DNA of 64,000 nucleotides from Halanaeroarchaeum sp. HSR-CO (GTDB taxonomy: Archaea; Halobacteriota; Halobacteria; Halobacteriales; Halobacteriaceae), in the NCBI RefSeq assembly GCF_024972755.1, contig NZ_CP087724.1, positions 2,688,701 through 2,752,700 on the forward strand, in the 5' to 3' direction. Below, in pieces: positions 33,877 through 42,470 of this stretch (position 1 is its first letter; the number at the start of each line of letters is the position of its first letter). The notes under the pieces were generated by a model. The model saw nothing but the letters and a program-made list of their open reading frames with translations, was not told the origin of the DNA and searched no databases. Position numbers and translations under genes: made by a program.

Positions 33877-35352
33877 ATGCACGAGGGCGACGACGGACCC
33901 GACTCGGTGGTGCGCCGCGACCGCTTCAGCGGCGGCCCCGCGCGCGAGTTCCTCTCCTCGATGGACGCGGACGAGCGCATCTTCACCGCCGACCTCGCGG
34001 TCGACCGCGCCCACGTCGCCATGCTCGCCGAACAGGACGTCGTCGCGGACGACGAGGCTGGGGCAATCTTCGGCGCCCTCGACGACGTCGAGCAAGCGGG
34101 CTTCGAGGCGCTCCCCGAGGGCGAGGACGTCCACGAAGCCATCGAGACCGCCGTCATCGACGCGGTCGGTGGAGTCGGCGGCAAGATGCACACCGCGCGT
34201 TCGCGCAACGACGAGGTCGCGACGTGCATCCGGTATCGCCTCCGCGACGACCTGCTCGAGGCCATCGCAGTCACAGTCGGATTCCGCGAGCAACTGACCG
34301 AGGTAGCGACCGCGCATACCGACACCGTGATGCCGGGCTACACGCACCTCCAGCCCGCACAGCCAACGACGGTCGCCCACTGGCTCTCGTCGTACGCGCA
34401 GGCGGCCGAGCGCGACACTGCCCGCCTGCTGGACGCCTACGATCGGACCAACCAGTCGCCACTCGGGGCGGCGGCCTTCGCGGGGACGCCGTTCGACGTC
34501 GACCGCGAGCGCACGGCCGATCTGCTGGGCTTCGAGGGCCTCGTGGAGAACTCGATGGACGCGGTCTCGGCCCGCGATTTCCTCGTGGAGTCTGTCGCCG
34601 CGCTGGCCGGCCTGTCGACCACGCTCTCCGGCCTGGCAGAAGATCTGATCGTCCTCGCGAACAAGGGACTCGTCGAACTGGACGACGACTACGCCTCGAC
34701 GTCCTCGATCATGCCCCAGAAGAAGAACCCGGATACGCTCGAACTCGTTCGGTCGACCGCGGGCGACGCGAGCGCGGCGCTCGACGGCTTACTGACCACG
34801 CTGAAGGGGCTCCCCCGCTCGTACAACCGCGATCTGCAGAACGCGACCGGCTACGCCTGGAACGCCGTCGACGCCGTGACCGCGGCGACCGAGGTGGCGG
34901 GTGGGGCGGTCGGCACGGCCACGTGGCCCGAAGAGCCGCTCGAAACCGCCGCCGGCGAGGGCTTCTCGACGGCGACCGGCGTCGCCGACCTGCTGGCGAT
35001 GGGTGGCCTGCCGTTCAGGACGGCCCACGAGATCGTCGCGCACGCCGCCGAGGCCGGCGCGGCACGCGACGACGAACCGGGCCTCGCCGACGTCGAGGCC
35101 GCCACCCGCGAGGTCACCGGCTCGGCCCTCGCCGAGTTCGCCGCTGCCGAGGCCGTCGAATCGGCGCTCGACCCGACAGAGAGCGTGTCGTCTCGCGATT
35201 CGCGGGGTGGCCCCGCCCCGGGTGCGGCCGACGAGACCCTCGACGACCTGACGTCGGCCGTCGCGGCCCATCGCGACGCGGTCCAGACGCGCCAGACGAA
35301 CCTCGACGACGCGGCGAAACGGCTCCAGGAGGTCGTGGCGAGCCATGAGTGA
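33877..35352 (+). CDS. argH: Argininosuccinate lyase
   Basis: Splits argininosuccinate into arginine and fumarate. The 491-residue protein has the fumarase/aspartase-superfamily signature SSIMPQKKNPDTLE with the catalytic serine, and the segments GGKMHTARSRNDEVAT and GYTHLQPAQPTTVAHWL. The C-terminal domain carries an acidic insert (around RDSRGGPAPGAADETLDD). It follows argG after 3 bp; argGH form the first part of the arginine cluster. Confidence 0.97.
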   Translation: MHEGDDGPDSVVRRDRFSGGPAREFLSSMDADERIFTADLAVDRAHVAMLAEQDVVADDEAGAIFGALDDVEQAGFEALPEGEDVHEAIETAVIDAVGGVGGKMHTARSRNDEVATCIRYRLRDDLLEAIAVTVGFREQLTEVATAHTDTVMPGYTHLQPAQPTTVAHWLSSYAQAAERDTARLLDAYDRTNQSPLGAAAFAGTPFDVDRERTADLLGFEGLVENSMDAVSARDFLVESVAALAGLSTTLSGLAEDLIVLANKGLVELDDDYASTSSIMPQKKNPDTLELVRSTAGDASAALDGLLTTLKGLPRSYNRDLQNATGYAWNAVDAVTAATEVAGGAVGTATWPEEPLETAAGEGFSTATGVADLLAMGGLPFRTAHEIVAHAAEAGAARDDEPGLADVEAATREVTGSALAEFAAAEAVESALDPTESVSSRDSRGGPAPGAADETLDDLTSAVAAHRDAVQTRQTNLDDAAKRLQEVVASHE

Positions 35353-35462
35353 GCGACGACCGCGCGGACCCGTCGTGGACCGACCTCGACGACCGCGACG
35401 AATCGCCGTGGCCCCTCGACGACCGCGACGAGAACCGCCCCGTCCCGGGGCACATATCATAA
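35349..35462 (+). CDS. Candidate small acidic ORF overlapping the argH stop
   Basis: A 37-codon frame starting with GTG (GTGA overlap with the argH stop). The peptide starts MSDDRADPSWTDLDDRDE and contains an imperfect repeat DLDDRDESPWP / PLDDRDENRPV. Acidity is typical of haloarchaeal proteins, while the overlapping ATG frame at 35345 gives an Arg-rich product that is not. I recognise no family. It may be a chance frame in GC-rich DNA. Confidence 0.3.
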   Translation: MSDDRADPSWTDLDDRDESPWPLDDRDENRPVPGHIS

Positions 35463-35562
35463 TACCGCCATTGGCCGGCGGATTACGAAACTGGGTCTTT
35501 GAAGGTTGAAACGTCGTTAGACGGTAGTCTGCTAGTTGTAATTATTCTGGTAGTATCGATAT

Positions 35563-35571
35563 CCTTAAGTA
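35563..35571 (+). promoter_or_regulatory. TATA box for lysW-lysX-argCBDE
   Basis: CCTTAAGTA in a locally AT-rich tract lies about 26-34 nt before the lysW ATG, giving the downstream run its own promoter separate from argGH. Confidence 0.5.
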
Positions 35572-35596
35572 GATACGTCCGGAACACACGATTGCA

Positions 35597-35761
35597 ATGA
35601 CAACGTGTCCCGAGTGTGGGGCCGACGTGGCCCTGCACGACGACCTGGAAGTCGGAGAGATCGTCGACTGTGCGACCTGCGGTACCGAACTGGAGGTCAC
35701 CGACGTGAGCCCGCCGGTCCTCGAGCGAGCCCCGGAGCTCGACGAGGACTGGGGGGAGTGA
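35597..35761 (+). CDS. lysW: Amino-group carrier protein LysW/ArgW
   Basis: A 54-residue acidic carrier protein. Its C-terminal Glu amino group is conjugated to glutamate (or aminoadipate) and carries intermediates through arginine (or lysine) synthesis. The N-terminus is a zinc ribbon (CPECGAD ... CATCGTE), and the C-terminus is the invariant EDWGE. It overlaps the start of lysX (GTGA). Because argGH flank it and haloarchaea make lysine by the diaminopimelate route, the arginine role is favoured. It is too short for common ORF cut-offs. Confidence 0.92.
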   Translation: MTTCPECGADVALHDDLEVGEIVDCATCGTELEVTDVSPPVLERAPELDEDWGE

Positions 35762-36645
35762 CCGTGGACGTCGGCCTCCTCTACTCCCGGATCCGCCAGG
35801 ACGAAAAGCTCCTCCTCAACGAGCTACGCGAGCGCGGCCACGAGGTGCACAAGGTGGACGTCCGCAAACAGCAGTTCGGCCTGCAGGAGGCGAGCGTCGA
35901 CTTCGACGCGATGGACGTCGTCCTGGACCGCACCCTCGCGACCAGCCGCTCGCTGTACACCACGAGCTTCCTGGACGCCTACGACGTCCCCGTGGTGAAC
36001 GACGCGGAGACGGCCCGCGTCTGTGCCGACAAGGTCCAGACCACGCTCGCGCTCGCGAACGCAGACGTTTCCACCCCCGAGACCACGGTCGCCTACACCG
36101 TCGACAGTGCGATGGAAGCCATCGAGTCCTTCGGCTACCCCGTCGTGCTCAAGCCCGTCGTCGGCTCGTGGGGTCGCCTGATGGCCCGCATCGAGGACGA
36201 ACACGCCGCCGAGGCCATCCTCGAGCACAAGGCGACACTCGGCCACTACGAGCACAAGGTGTTCTACGTCCAGGAGTTCGTGGACAAGCCGGGCCGGGAT
36301 TTCCGCGTACTCGCCCTCGACGGCCAGCCAATCGCGGGGATGGTACGCTCCTCGGACCACTGGCTCACGAACGCCGCCAAGGGGGCCGAGACCGCCGAAC
36401 TCGAGATCACCCCGGAGATTGCAGACCTCGTCTCGCAGGCGAGCGCGGCCGTCGGCGGCGGCATGCTCGGCGTCGACATCATGGAGACCGACGACGGCTA
36501 CACCGTCCACGAGGTCAACCACACCGTCGAGTTCAAGGCGCTGACCGACGCCGTCTCCGTCGACGTTCCCGCAACGGTCGTCGACTGGCTCGAGGGGGAG
36601 GCCGCCCAGGCGGCCGACCCACACGCCGGCGAGGTGACCGCCTGA
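35758..36645 (+). CDS. argX: LysW/ArgW-glutamate ligase (ArgX/LysX)
   Basis: ATP-grasp ligase of 295 residues that attaches glutamate to the carrier LysW. Typical segments are GLLYSRIRQDEKLLLNEL at the N-terminus, VVLKPVVGSWGRLMARI (ATP-binding loop), FVDKPGRDFRVL, and the metal-binding GVDIMETDDGYTVHEVNHTVEF. The last (HEVNHTVEFK) belongs to the LysX/ArgX group. GTG 35758 gives a GTGA overlap with lysW and the familiar MTV start; GTG 35764 is an alternative. It overlaps argC by 1 nt. Confidence 0.92.
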   Translation: MTVDVGLLYSRIRQDEKLLLNELRERGHEVHKVDVRKQQFGLQEASVDFDAMDVVLDRTLATSRSLYTTSFLDAYDVPVVNDAETARVCADKVQTTLALANADVSTPETTVAYTVDSAMEAIESFGYPVVLKPVVGSWGRLMARIEDEHAAEAILEHKATLGHYEHKVFYVQEFVDKPGRDFRVLALDGQPIAGMVRSSDHWLTNAAKGAETAELEITPEIADLVSQASAAVGGGMLGVDIMETDDGYTVHEVNHTVEFKALTDAVSVDVPATVVDWLEGEAAQAADPHAGEVTA

Positions 36646-37721
36646 TGGCGACGGGCGAGACCACCACGTCCAACGCGGACACCGCCGAGACGGTCACTGC
36701 CTCGGTCGTCGGTGGGAGTGGATTCACCGGGGGCGAGTTGCTCCGTCTGCTGGCCGGGCACCCGCAGTTCGCGGTGGCCCAGGCGACCAGTCGCGAGTAC
36801 GCAAATCGCACCGTCGGTAGCGTCCACCCGAACCTCCGCGGTCTCGACGTCCGCTTTTCCCACCCCGACGATCTGGAGCGCGTCGACGTGCTGTTCGCGG
36901 CGACACCCCACGGCGTCTCGATGGAACAGATCGACGAGTTCCGTGCCCTCGCCGACACCGTCGTCGATCTGAGCGCGGATTTCCGCCTCGACACGGCCGG
37001 GCAGTACGACGACTGGTACGACGGCCACGCGGCACCAGAACACCTCGAGGACGCGGTTTACGCGCTCCCCGAGCGCCACCGCGAGGAGTTGCCGGACGCC
37101 GAACTCATCGCGAGTGGCGGCTGTAACGCCACTGCGACCATCCTCGGACTCGGTCCACTGGCCGACGCGGGCCTGCTCGCCGACGCTGACGTGGTCGTCG
37201 ACGTCAAGGTCGGCTCCTCGGAGGGCGGGGCCGGTGGCGGCGCAGCGGCCTCCCACCCGGAGCGGTCAGGGGTCGTCCGCCCGTACGCCCCGACCGGCCA
37301 CCGCCACGAGGCAGAGATCGAACAGGAACTCGACCTGTCGGTCTCCTTCACCGCCCACGCCGTGGACATGGTGCGGGGCGCCGCAGCGACGAGTCACGTC
37401 CTCCTCGACGAGGTTCCATCGAAAGCGGAGCTCTGGGGCGCGTTCCGCGAAGCCTACGAGGACGAACCGTTCGTCCGTCTCGTCGCGGGCGGTGGTGGCG
37501 TCTATCGCTACCCCGAACCCAAGGCCGTCGCGGGGACGAACTACGCCGAGGTCGGCTTCGAGGTCGACGAGACCAACGGTCGGCTCGTCGTCTTCAGTGC
37601 CATCGACAACATGATGAAGGGCTCTGCCGGCCAGGCGGTCCACGCGGCCAACGTCGCGCTCGGCTTCGAAGAGACCGCCGGCCTCGACTTTCAGGGCCTC
37701 CACCCGGTGGGTGCGCCATGA
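36645..37721 (+). CDS. argC: N-acetyl-gamma-glutamyl-phosphate reductase / LysW-gamma-glutamyl phosphate reductase
   Basis: NADPH-dependent reductase of 358 residues that converts the carrier-bound glutamyl phosphate to the semialdehyde. The Rossmann motif is VVGGSGFTGGELLRLL, and the active-site Cys is in IASGGCNATATI. KVGSSEGGAGGGAAASHPER is the diagnostic LysY/ArgC loop. The N-terminal 17 residues are a polar extension. The start codon shares a base with the argX stop (TGATG). Confidence 0.94.
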   Translation: MATGETTTSNADTAETVTASVVGGSGFTGGELLRLLAGHPQFAVAQATSREYANRTVGSVHPNLRGLDVRFSHPDDLERVDVLFAATPHGVSMEQIDEFRALADTVVDLSADFRLDTAGQYDDWYDGHAAPEHLEDAVYALPERHREELPDAELIASGGCNATATILGLGPLADAGLLADADVVVDVKVGSSEGGAGGGAAASHPERSGVVRPYAPTGHRHEAEIEQELDLSVSFTAHAVDMVRGAAATSHVLLDEVPSKAELWGAFREAYEDEPFVRLVAGGGGVYRYPEPKAVAGTNYAEVGFEVDETNGRLVVFSAIDNMMKGSAGQAVHAANVALGFEETAGLDFQGLHPVGAP

Positions 37722-38533
37722 TCGTCGTGAAGATCGGGGGTGCCCGGGCGGTGGATCCCCAGGGCGCCATCGACGACGTCGCCACCCTGACCGAGGCCGG
37801 TGAGGACGTGATCGTGGTCCACGGCGGGTCGACCGCCGTCGACGACGCCCTGGAGGCCATGGGAACCGATCCGGAGTACGTCGAGACGCCCGGGGGCGTC
37901 GTCGGACGGTTCACCGACGCGGAGACGATGGACGTCTTCTCGATGGCGATGGGCAGGGTCAACACCGACCTCGTCACCGACCTCCAGAACGCCAACGTCG
38001 CGGCCGTCGGGTGTAACGGCGTCGACGGCGGCCTCCTCACCGGCACGCGCAAATCGGCCGTCAAGGTCCGCGAGAACGGGAAGACGAAGATCAAGCGGGG
38101 CGATCACTCGGGGACCATCACCGACGTGAACGACCACCTGCTCGAGACGCTGCTCGATGCGGGCTACACCCCCGTGGTGAGCGTCCCGATGCTCGCCGAG
38201 GACGGGGTCGCGGTCAACACCGACGCGGACCGCGCCGCTGCCGCCGTCGCCGCCGCGATGGACGCCTCGCTCGTGGTCCTGACCGACGTGGCCGGCGTCT
38301 ACGAGGACCCCGCGGACCCGTCGACGCGCATCGAGGCGGTCGACTCCCCGGCCGCCCTCGACGCCACGAAGGCGGCCGCGGAGGGGTTCATGACGAAGAA
38401 GGTCCTCGCGGCGACCGAGGCGCTCTCGGGCGGTGCGAGCGAAGTGGTTGTCGCCGACGCCACGACGGCGACACCGATCGTCTCGGCGCTCGACGGTGAC
38501 GGCACCCGATTCACCCCGGACGCGATAGCATGA
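37718..38533 (+). CDS. argB: Acetylglutamate / LysW-glutamate kinase
   Basis: Amino-acid kinase of 271 residues that phosphorylates the carrier-bound glutamate. It starts MIVVKIGGARAVDP, with the phosphate-binding KIGGA and later VVHGGSTAVDDAL. KVLAATEALSGGASEVVVA is the C-terminal substrate-domain segment. Overlaps of 4 bp with argC and argD show a tightly coupled operon. Confidence 0.94.
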   Translation: MIVVKIGGARAVDPQGAIDDVATLTEAGEDVIVVHGGSTAVDDALEAMGTDPEYVETPGGVVGRFTDAETMDVFSMAMGRVNTDLVTDLQNANVAAVGCNGVDGGLLTGTRKSAVKVRENGKTKIKRGDHSGTITDVNDHLLETLLDAGYTPVVSVPMLAEDGVAVNTDADRAAAAVAAAMDASLVVLTDVAGVYEDPADPSTRIEAVDSPAALDATKAAAEGFMTKKVLAATEALSGGASEVVVADATTATPIVSALDGDGTRFTPDAIA

Positions 38534-39651
38534 ACGGCTTCGTCTTCTCCCAGAAACCCATCGAGATCGAATCGGGGTCCGGCCCGTACCTGACCAGCAC
38601 CGACGGGACCGAGTACCTCGACATGGGCGCGAGCTACGCGGTCGCGAGCGTCGGCCACAGCCATCCCGACGTCGTCGCGGCCGTCCAGCAGCAGGCCGAG
38701 GAGTTACTGTTCGTCCAGGGGTCGTACCCCGTGGCGGTGCGCCAGGCGCTCCGCGAGAAACTGGCCGCCATCGCGCCGGGCGACCTCGAGGACGTCTGGC
38801 TCGCGAACTCGGGCACCGAGGCGAACGAAGCCGCCCTCAAGTTCGCCCGCCACGCGACCGGCCGATCGAAGATCGTCGCCGCCAACCGGGCGTTCCACGG
38901 ACGGACCATGGGATCGCTGGCCGCCACGTGGAAGGGGAAGTACAAACAGGGCTTCGAACCCCTCGCCGGCGATTTCGTCCACGTCCCCTACGACGACCCC
39001 GAGGCGCTGGCAGCGGCAGTCGACGAGGAGACGGCGGCCGTCATCCTCGAACCCATCCAGGGCGAGGGCGGGATCCGCCCGGCCTCGACCGAGTACCTGC
39101 AGACCGCCCGCGAAGTGACCGCGGAGACGGGCGCAGCGCTGGTCTTCGACGAGATCCAGACGGGACTCGGCCGCACGGGGACGATGTGGGCCCACGAGAC
39201 GGCCGGCGTCGTCCCCGATGCGCTCACCGTCGCCAAGGGGCTCGGAAGCGGTCTGCCCGTCAGCGCCACCGTCGTCGCCGACTGGATCGCCGACGACCCC
39301 GGCAATCACGGGTCGACGTTCAGCGGGAGTCCAATCGTCGCCGCCGCCGCTGGGGCGACACTCGACGTCATCGAGGCCGAATCGCTCGTCGAAAACGCCG
39401 CCTCGGTCGGTGGCTACCTGCAGTCGAGACTGGCGGCCCTCGACGAACCCCGCGACGTCCGGGGCGAGGGGCTGCTCGTCGGTATCGAGGTGAAGCGGGG
39501 GGCGAACCGGCACCTCAAACACCTCGCGCTGGACCACCAGATCCTGGCGCTGCCCGCCGGCCGGACGGTCGTCCGCCTCCTCCCACCACTCGTGGTGGAC
39601 GAGTCACACGCCGACGAGACGGTCGATGCGCTGGCCGAGGTGCTGGCCTGA
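38530..39651 (+). CDS. argD: Acetylornithine / LysW-ornithine aminotransferase
   Basis: Class III PLP aminotransferase of 373 residues that converts the carrier-bound semialdehyde to the ornithine derivative. The PLP lysine is in DALTVAKGLGSGLPVSA. LVFDEIQTGLGRTGTMWAHE and LANSGTEANEAALKFAR are the classic motifs. It overlaps argB by 4 bp and shares a base with the argE start. Confidence 0.95.
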   Translation: MNGFVFSQKPIEIESGSGPYLTSTDGTEYLDMGASYAVASVGHSHPDVVAAVQQQAEELLFVQGSYPVAVRQALREKLAAIAPGDLEDVWLANSGTEANEAALKFARHATGRSKIVAANRAFHGRTMGSLAATWKGKYKQGFEPLAGDFVHVPYDDPEALAAAVDEETAAVILEPIQGEGGIRPASTEYLQTAREVTAETGAALVFDEIQTGLGRTGTMWAHETAGVVPDALTVAKGLGSGLPVSATVVADWIADDPGNHGSTFSGSPIVAAAAGATLDVIEAESLVENAASVGGYLQSRLAALDEPRDVRGEGLLVGIEVKRGANRHLKHLALDHQILALPAGRTVVRLLPPLVVDESHADETVDALAEVLA

Positions 39652-40673
39652 TGGACGACGCGCGGACACTCCTCACGGACCTCGTCTCGACCCCCTCTGT
39701 TTCGGGTGGAGAGAGCGAAGCAGCAAGAATCCTCGTCGAGGCCTTCGAACGCGCTGGTCGGGAGGTCTGGATTGACGAGGTCGGGAACGTCCGCGCGCCA
39801 GCCGACGATAGCGTCCTGCTAACGTCCCATATCGACACCGTTCCCGGCGAAGTGCCCGTGCGCGAGGAGGACGGCTTTCTCTGGGGACGCGGGTCGGTCG
39901 ACGCGACCGGGCCGCTGGCCGCCATGGCCGTCGCCGCAGTCGAAACCGGGGTGAGCTTCGTCGGGGTCGTCGAGGAAGAGACCACCTCGCGGGGGGCGCG
40001 CCACCTCGTCGAGACCCGGGACGCCCCCGACGCCGTCGTCAACGGCGAGCCGAGTGGGTGGGCCGGCATCGTCCTCGGCTATCGCGGGTATCACGCCGGC
40101 AGCTATCGCGTGGAGGTGCCATCCGCCCATACCGCGGTCGACGACCAGAACGCCATCGAGCGCGCGATGGACTGGTGGGACCGGGTCGAGGCGGCCGTCG
40201 GCGACGAAACGGCCCGGGACGCAACGGCGTTCGAGCGCGCGACCGCGAAACCCGTCGGCATCGAGGGCGGCGTGACCGAAGACGGTCTCGCGACCGAAGC
40301 GCTGGTGGACGCCCAGTTTCGGCTGCCCCCGGGAACGACCGGAACGGACGTTGAATCGACGGTCGACGCCGTGACGGAATCCGGTGCCGTCGCGTGGGAC
40401 GAACCCATCCCACCGGTCATGCGCAGCCCGAGGAACGCGGTCGCACGGGCACTCAGGGCGGGCATCCGGGCGGCAGACGGCGAACCGACCCACCTCCGCA
40501 AGACCGGGACGAGCGACATGAACCTCTTCGCCGAGGCCTGGGACGTCCCGATGGCCACCTATGGACCGGGCGACTCCTCGCTCGATCACGCGCCGGACGA
40601 GCGCCTCGAACTGGCCGAATTCGACCGGTCGGTCGCGGTGTTGACCCACGCCACCGCGGCGCTGGCCGAGTAG
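39651..40673 (+). CDS. argE: LysW/ArgW-ornithine hydrolase (M20 family)
   Basis: A 340-residue zinc peptidase that releases ornithine from the carrier. Metal motifs are LTSHIDTVPGEV, GRGSVDATGPLAAM and FVGVVEEETTSRGA. The LysK/ArgE-like DDARTLLTDLVSTPSVSGGESEAA is at the N-terminus. The gene starts on the argD stop codon. Haloarchaeal clusters usually continue with argF, but here thrC follows after 74 bp. Confidence 0.93.
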   Translation: MDDARTLLTDLVSTPSVSGGESEAARILVEAFERAGREVWIDEVGNVRAPADDSVLLTSHIDTVPGEVPVREEDGFLWGRGSVDATGPLAAMAVAAVETGVSFVGVVEEETTSRGARHLVETRDAPDAVVNGEPSGWAGIVLGYRGYHAGSYRVEVPSAHTAVDDQNAIERAMDWWDRVEAAVGDETARDATAFERATAKPVGIEGGVTEDGLATEALVDAQFRLPPGTTGTDVESTVDAVTESGAVAWDEPIPPVMRSPRNAVARALRAGIRAADGEPTHLRKTGTSDMNLFAEAWDVPMATYGPGDSSLDHAPDERLELAEFDRSVAVLTHATAALAE

Positions 40674-40747
40674 CGCCGCCGCCTCCCTCGCCCTCCCGGT
40701 GGCCAGGTCCGACCCCTTTTTGCATTACCCGCTCCGAGGTGAACGCA

Positions 40748-41998
40748 ATGGTAGACCTCACCCTGGACACCGACCACGTGCCCGACGTCGCCGAGGACGG
40801 CGTCTGGCTCTCCTGTATCGAGTGCAACGAGACCTACGCTCCCTTCGACGACGTCATCTACGAGTGCGACGCCTGCGGCGGGCTTCTCGAGGCGCGCTAC
40901 GCCGACTATGCCACCTTCGACGACTTCGCGGGCGAGGGGGTCTGGCGCTACGCCGACGCCCTCCCCGTCTCGGGGAGCGTGAGCATCGACGAGGGCAACA
41001 CGCCGCTGTACGAGGTGCCCGGTATCGCCGAGGAGGTCGGCGTCGCGGACCTCCGCGTGAAACACGAGGGGATGAACCCGACGGGGAGTTTCAAGGACCG
41101 CGGCATGACCGTCGGCGTGCGGGTCGCCGAGCGCCTCGGCGTCGGTCGGCTCGTCTGTGCGAGCACGGGGAACACGAGCGCGGCCCTCGCCGCCTACGGC
41201 GCCCGGGCGAATATGGAGACGCTGGTCCTCCTCCCGGCCGGCAAGGTCGCCGCGGGCAAACTCGCCCAGGCGGGCCTCCACGGGGCGACGATCCTGGAGG
41301 TCGACGGTAACTTCGACGACTGTCTCGACATCGTCTCCGAACTGGCCGAGATGGGCGAGGCGTACCTCCTCAACTCCCTCAACCCGTTCCGCCTCGAGGG
41401 CCAGAAGACCATCGGCCTGGAGATGCTGGAGCAATCGACGGCGGCGACGGGCGAGTGGCCCGACCGCATCGTCCTCCCGGTCGGCAACGCCGGCAATACG
41501 GCGGCCCTGCACAAGGCATTCCGCGAACTGGTAGCGGCCGGTGCGATGGACGAAGACGAGGTCCCGATGCTCACCGGCGTCCAGGCCGAGGGTGCCGCAC
41601 CCATGGTCGAGGCCATCGAGAACGACTACGACGAGGTGCGGGGCTGGGACGACGTCGAAACCCGCGCGACCGCCATTCGCATCGGCAAGCCCGTCAACGC
41701 CCCGAAGGCGCTCCCGGCCATCCGGCAGACCGGCGGTACAGCAGTCGCGGTCTCCGACGACGAGATCACCGACGCCCAGCGCGCCCTCGCCGAGGACGGC
41801 ATCGGTGTCGAACCCGCGAGCGCCGCCTCCGTGGCTGGCCTGCGGAAACTCCGCGAGAACGGCGTCATCGAAGACGACGAGCGGGTCGTCTGTCTCACCA
41901 CCGGCCACCTCCTGAAGGACCCCGACGCCGCCGCGGCCGCCGGTGGCGAACCGACGCCGGTGCCGAACGACGTCGAGGGCGTCCTGGACGTCCTGTAG
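40748..41998 (+). CDS. thrC: Threonine synthase
   Basis: PLP enzyme of 416 residues that converts O-phosphohomoserine to threonine. An N-terminal zinc-ribbon-like region (CIECNETY ... CDACGGLLE) precedes the fold II core with the PLP lysine in NPTGSFKDRGMT and the phosphate loop PVGNAGNTAALH. It has its own promoter region (a CTTTTTGCATTA element 22-34 nt upstream). It is separate from the arginine operon and converges on the small membrane gene at 42005. Confidence 0.95.
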   Translation: MVDLTLDTDHVPDVAEDGVWLSCIECNETYAPFDDVIYECDACGGLLEARYADYATFDDFAGEGVWRYADALPVSGSVSIDEGNTPLYEVPGIAEEVGVADLRVKHEGMNPTGSFKDRGMTVGVRVAERLGVGRLVCASTGNTSAALAAYGARANMETLVLLPAGKVAAGKLAQAGLHGATILEVDGNFDDCLDIVSELAEMGEAYLLNSLNPFRLEGQKTIGLEMLEQSTAATGEWPDRIVLPVGNAGNTAALHKAFRELVAAGAMDEDEVPMLTGVQAEGAAPMVEAIENDYDEVRGWDDVETRATAIRIGKPVNAPKALPAIRQTGGTAVAVSDDEITDAQRALAEDGIGVEPASAASVAGLRKLRENGVIEDDERVVCLTTGHLLKDPDAAAAAGGEPTPVPNDVEGVLDVL

Positions 41999-42004
41999 CA
42001 CCGC

Positions 42005-42430
42005 TCACCGATACGGATGGTAGCGGTGTTCCCAGCGGAACGCCCCGTAGATGGCGAGTACCCCGACGAACGAGACGAGGACGGGGCCGTGGGTTCGGCG
42101 GTCCGACCAGTCGAAGGTCGTGTAGTAGGCGAAGACGTGGTAGGTGCCATCTTTTCTCACGATCTCGGCGGGGACGGGGTCGGCACGCTCGAAGACGAAC
42201 CGGGTCTGTTCGCCCGCGATGGCCCGGTCGACCATTGATTGCTGGGCGGGCGTGAGGTCGTCGTCGGTCGTGACACAGCACCGGTCCGGTGGCTCGTCGG
42301 TACTCTCCTGATAGACGTAGTGGTGATCGTGATCGGCGAACCCCACGAACGTCGCCGCCCCGCCGAGGAGCAAGAAGATGGCGACGTAGACCACGAGAAA
42401 CCGGATCCAGCGAGCGGCGCGGGGCGACAT
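42005..42430 (-). CDS. Membrane protein of unknown function
   Basis: A 141-residue protein with a helix near each end (FLVVYVAIFLLLGGAATFV and GPVLVSFVGVLAIYGAFRW) and a polar external loop between them containing RCCVTTDDDL. ATG 42430 is used; a GTG one codon earlier is possible. I recognise no family. It lies between the stops of thrC and serA, co-directional with serA after a 40-bp gap. Confidence 0.6.
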   Translation of the reverse strand: MSPRAARWIRFLVVYVAIFLLLGGAATFVGFADHDHHYVYQESTDEPPDRCCVTTDDDLTPAQQSMVDRAIAGEQTRFVFERADPVPAEIVRKDGTYHVFAYYTTFDWSDRRTHGPVLVSFVGVLAIYGAFRWEHRYHPYR

Positions 42431-42470
42431 CACCCCGGAGATCGGTCCGGCGAGTTACAAAACTACCGCG

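Noticed and set aside
35345..35506. 53-codon ATG frame after argH
   Set aside because: The product is Arg/Pro-rich and basic. The overlapping GTG frame is acidic and more plausible.
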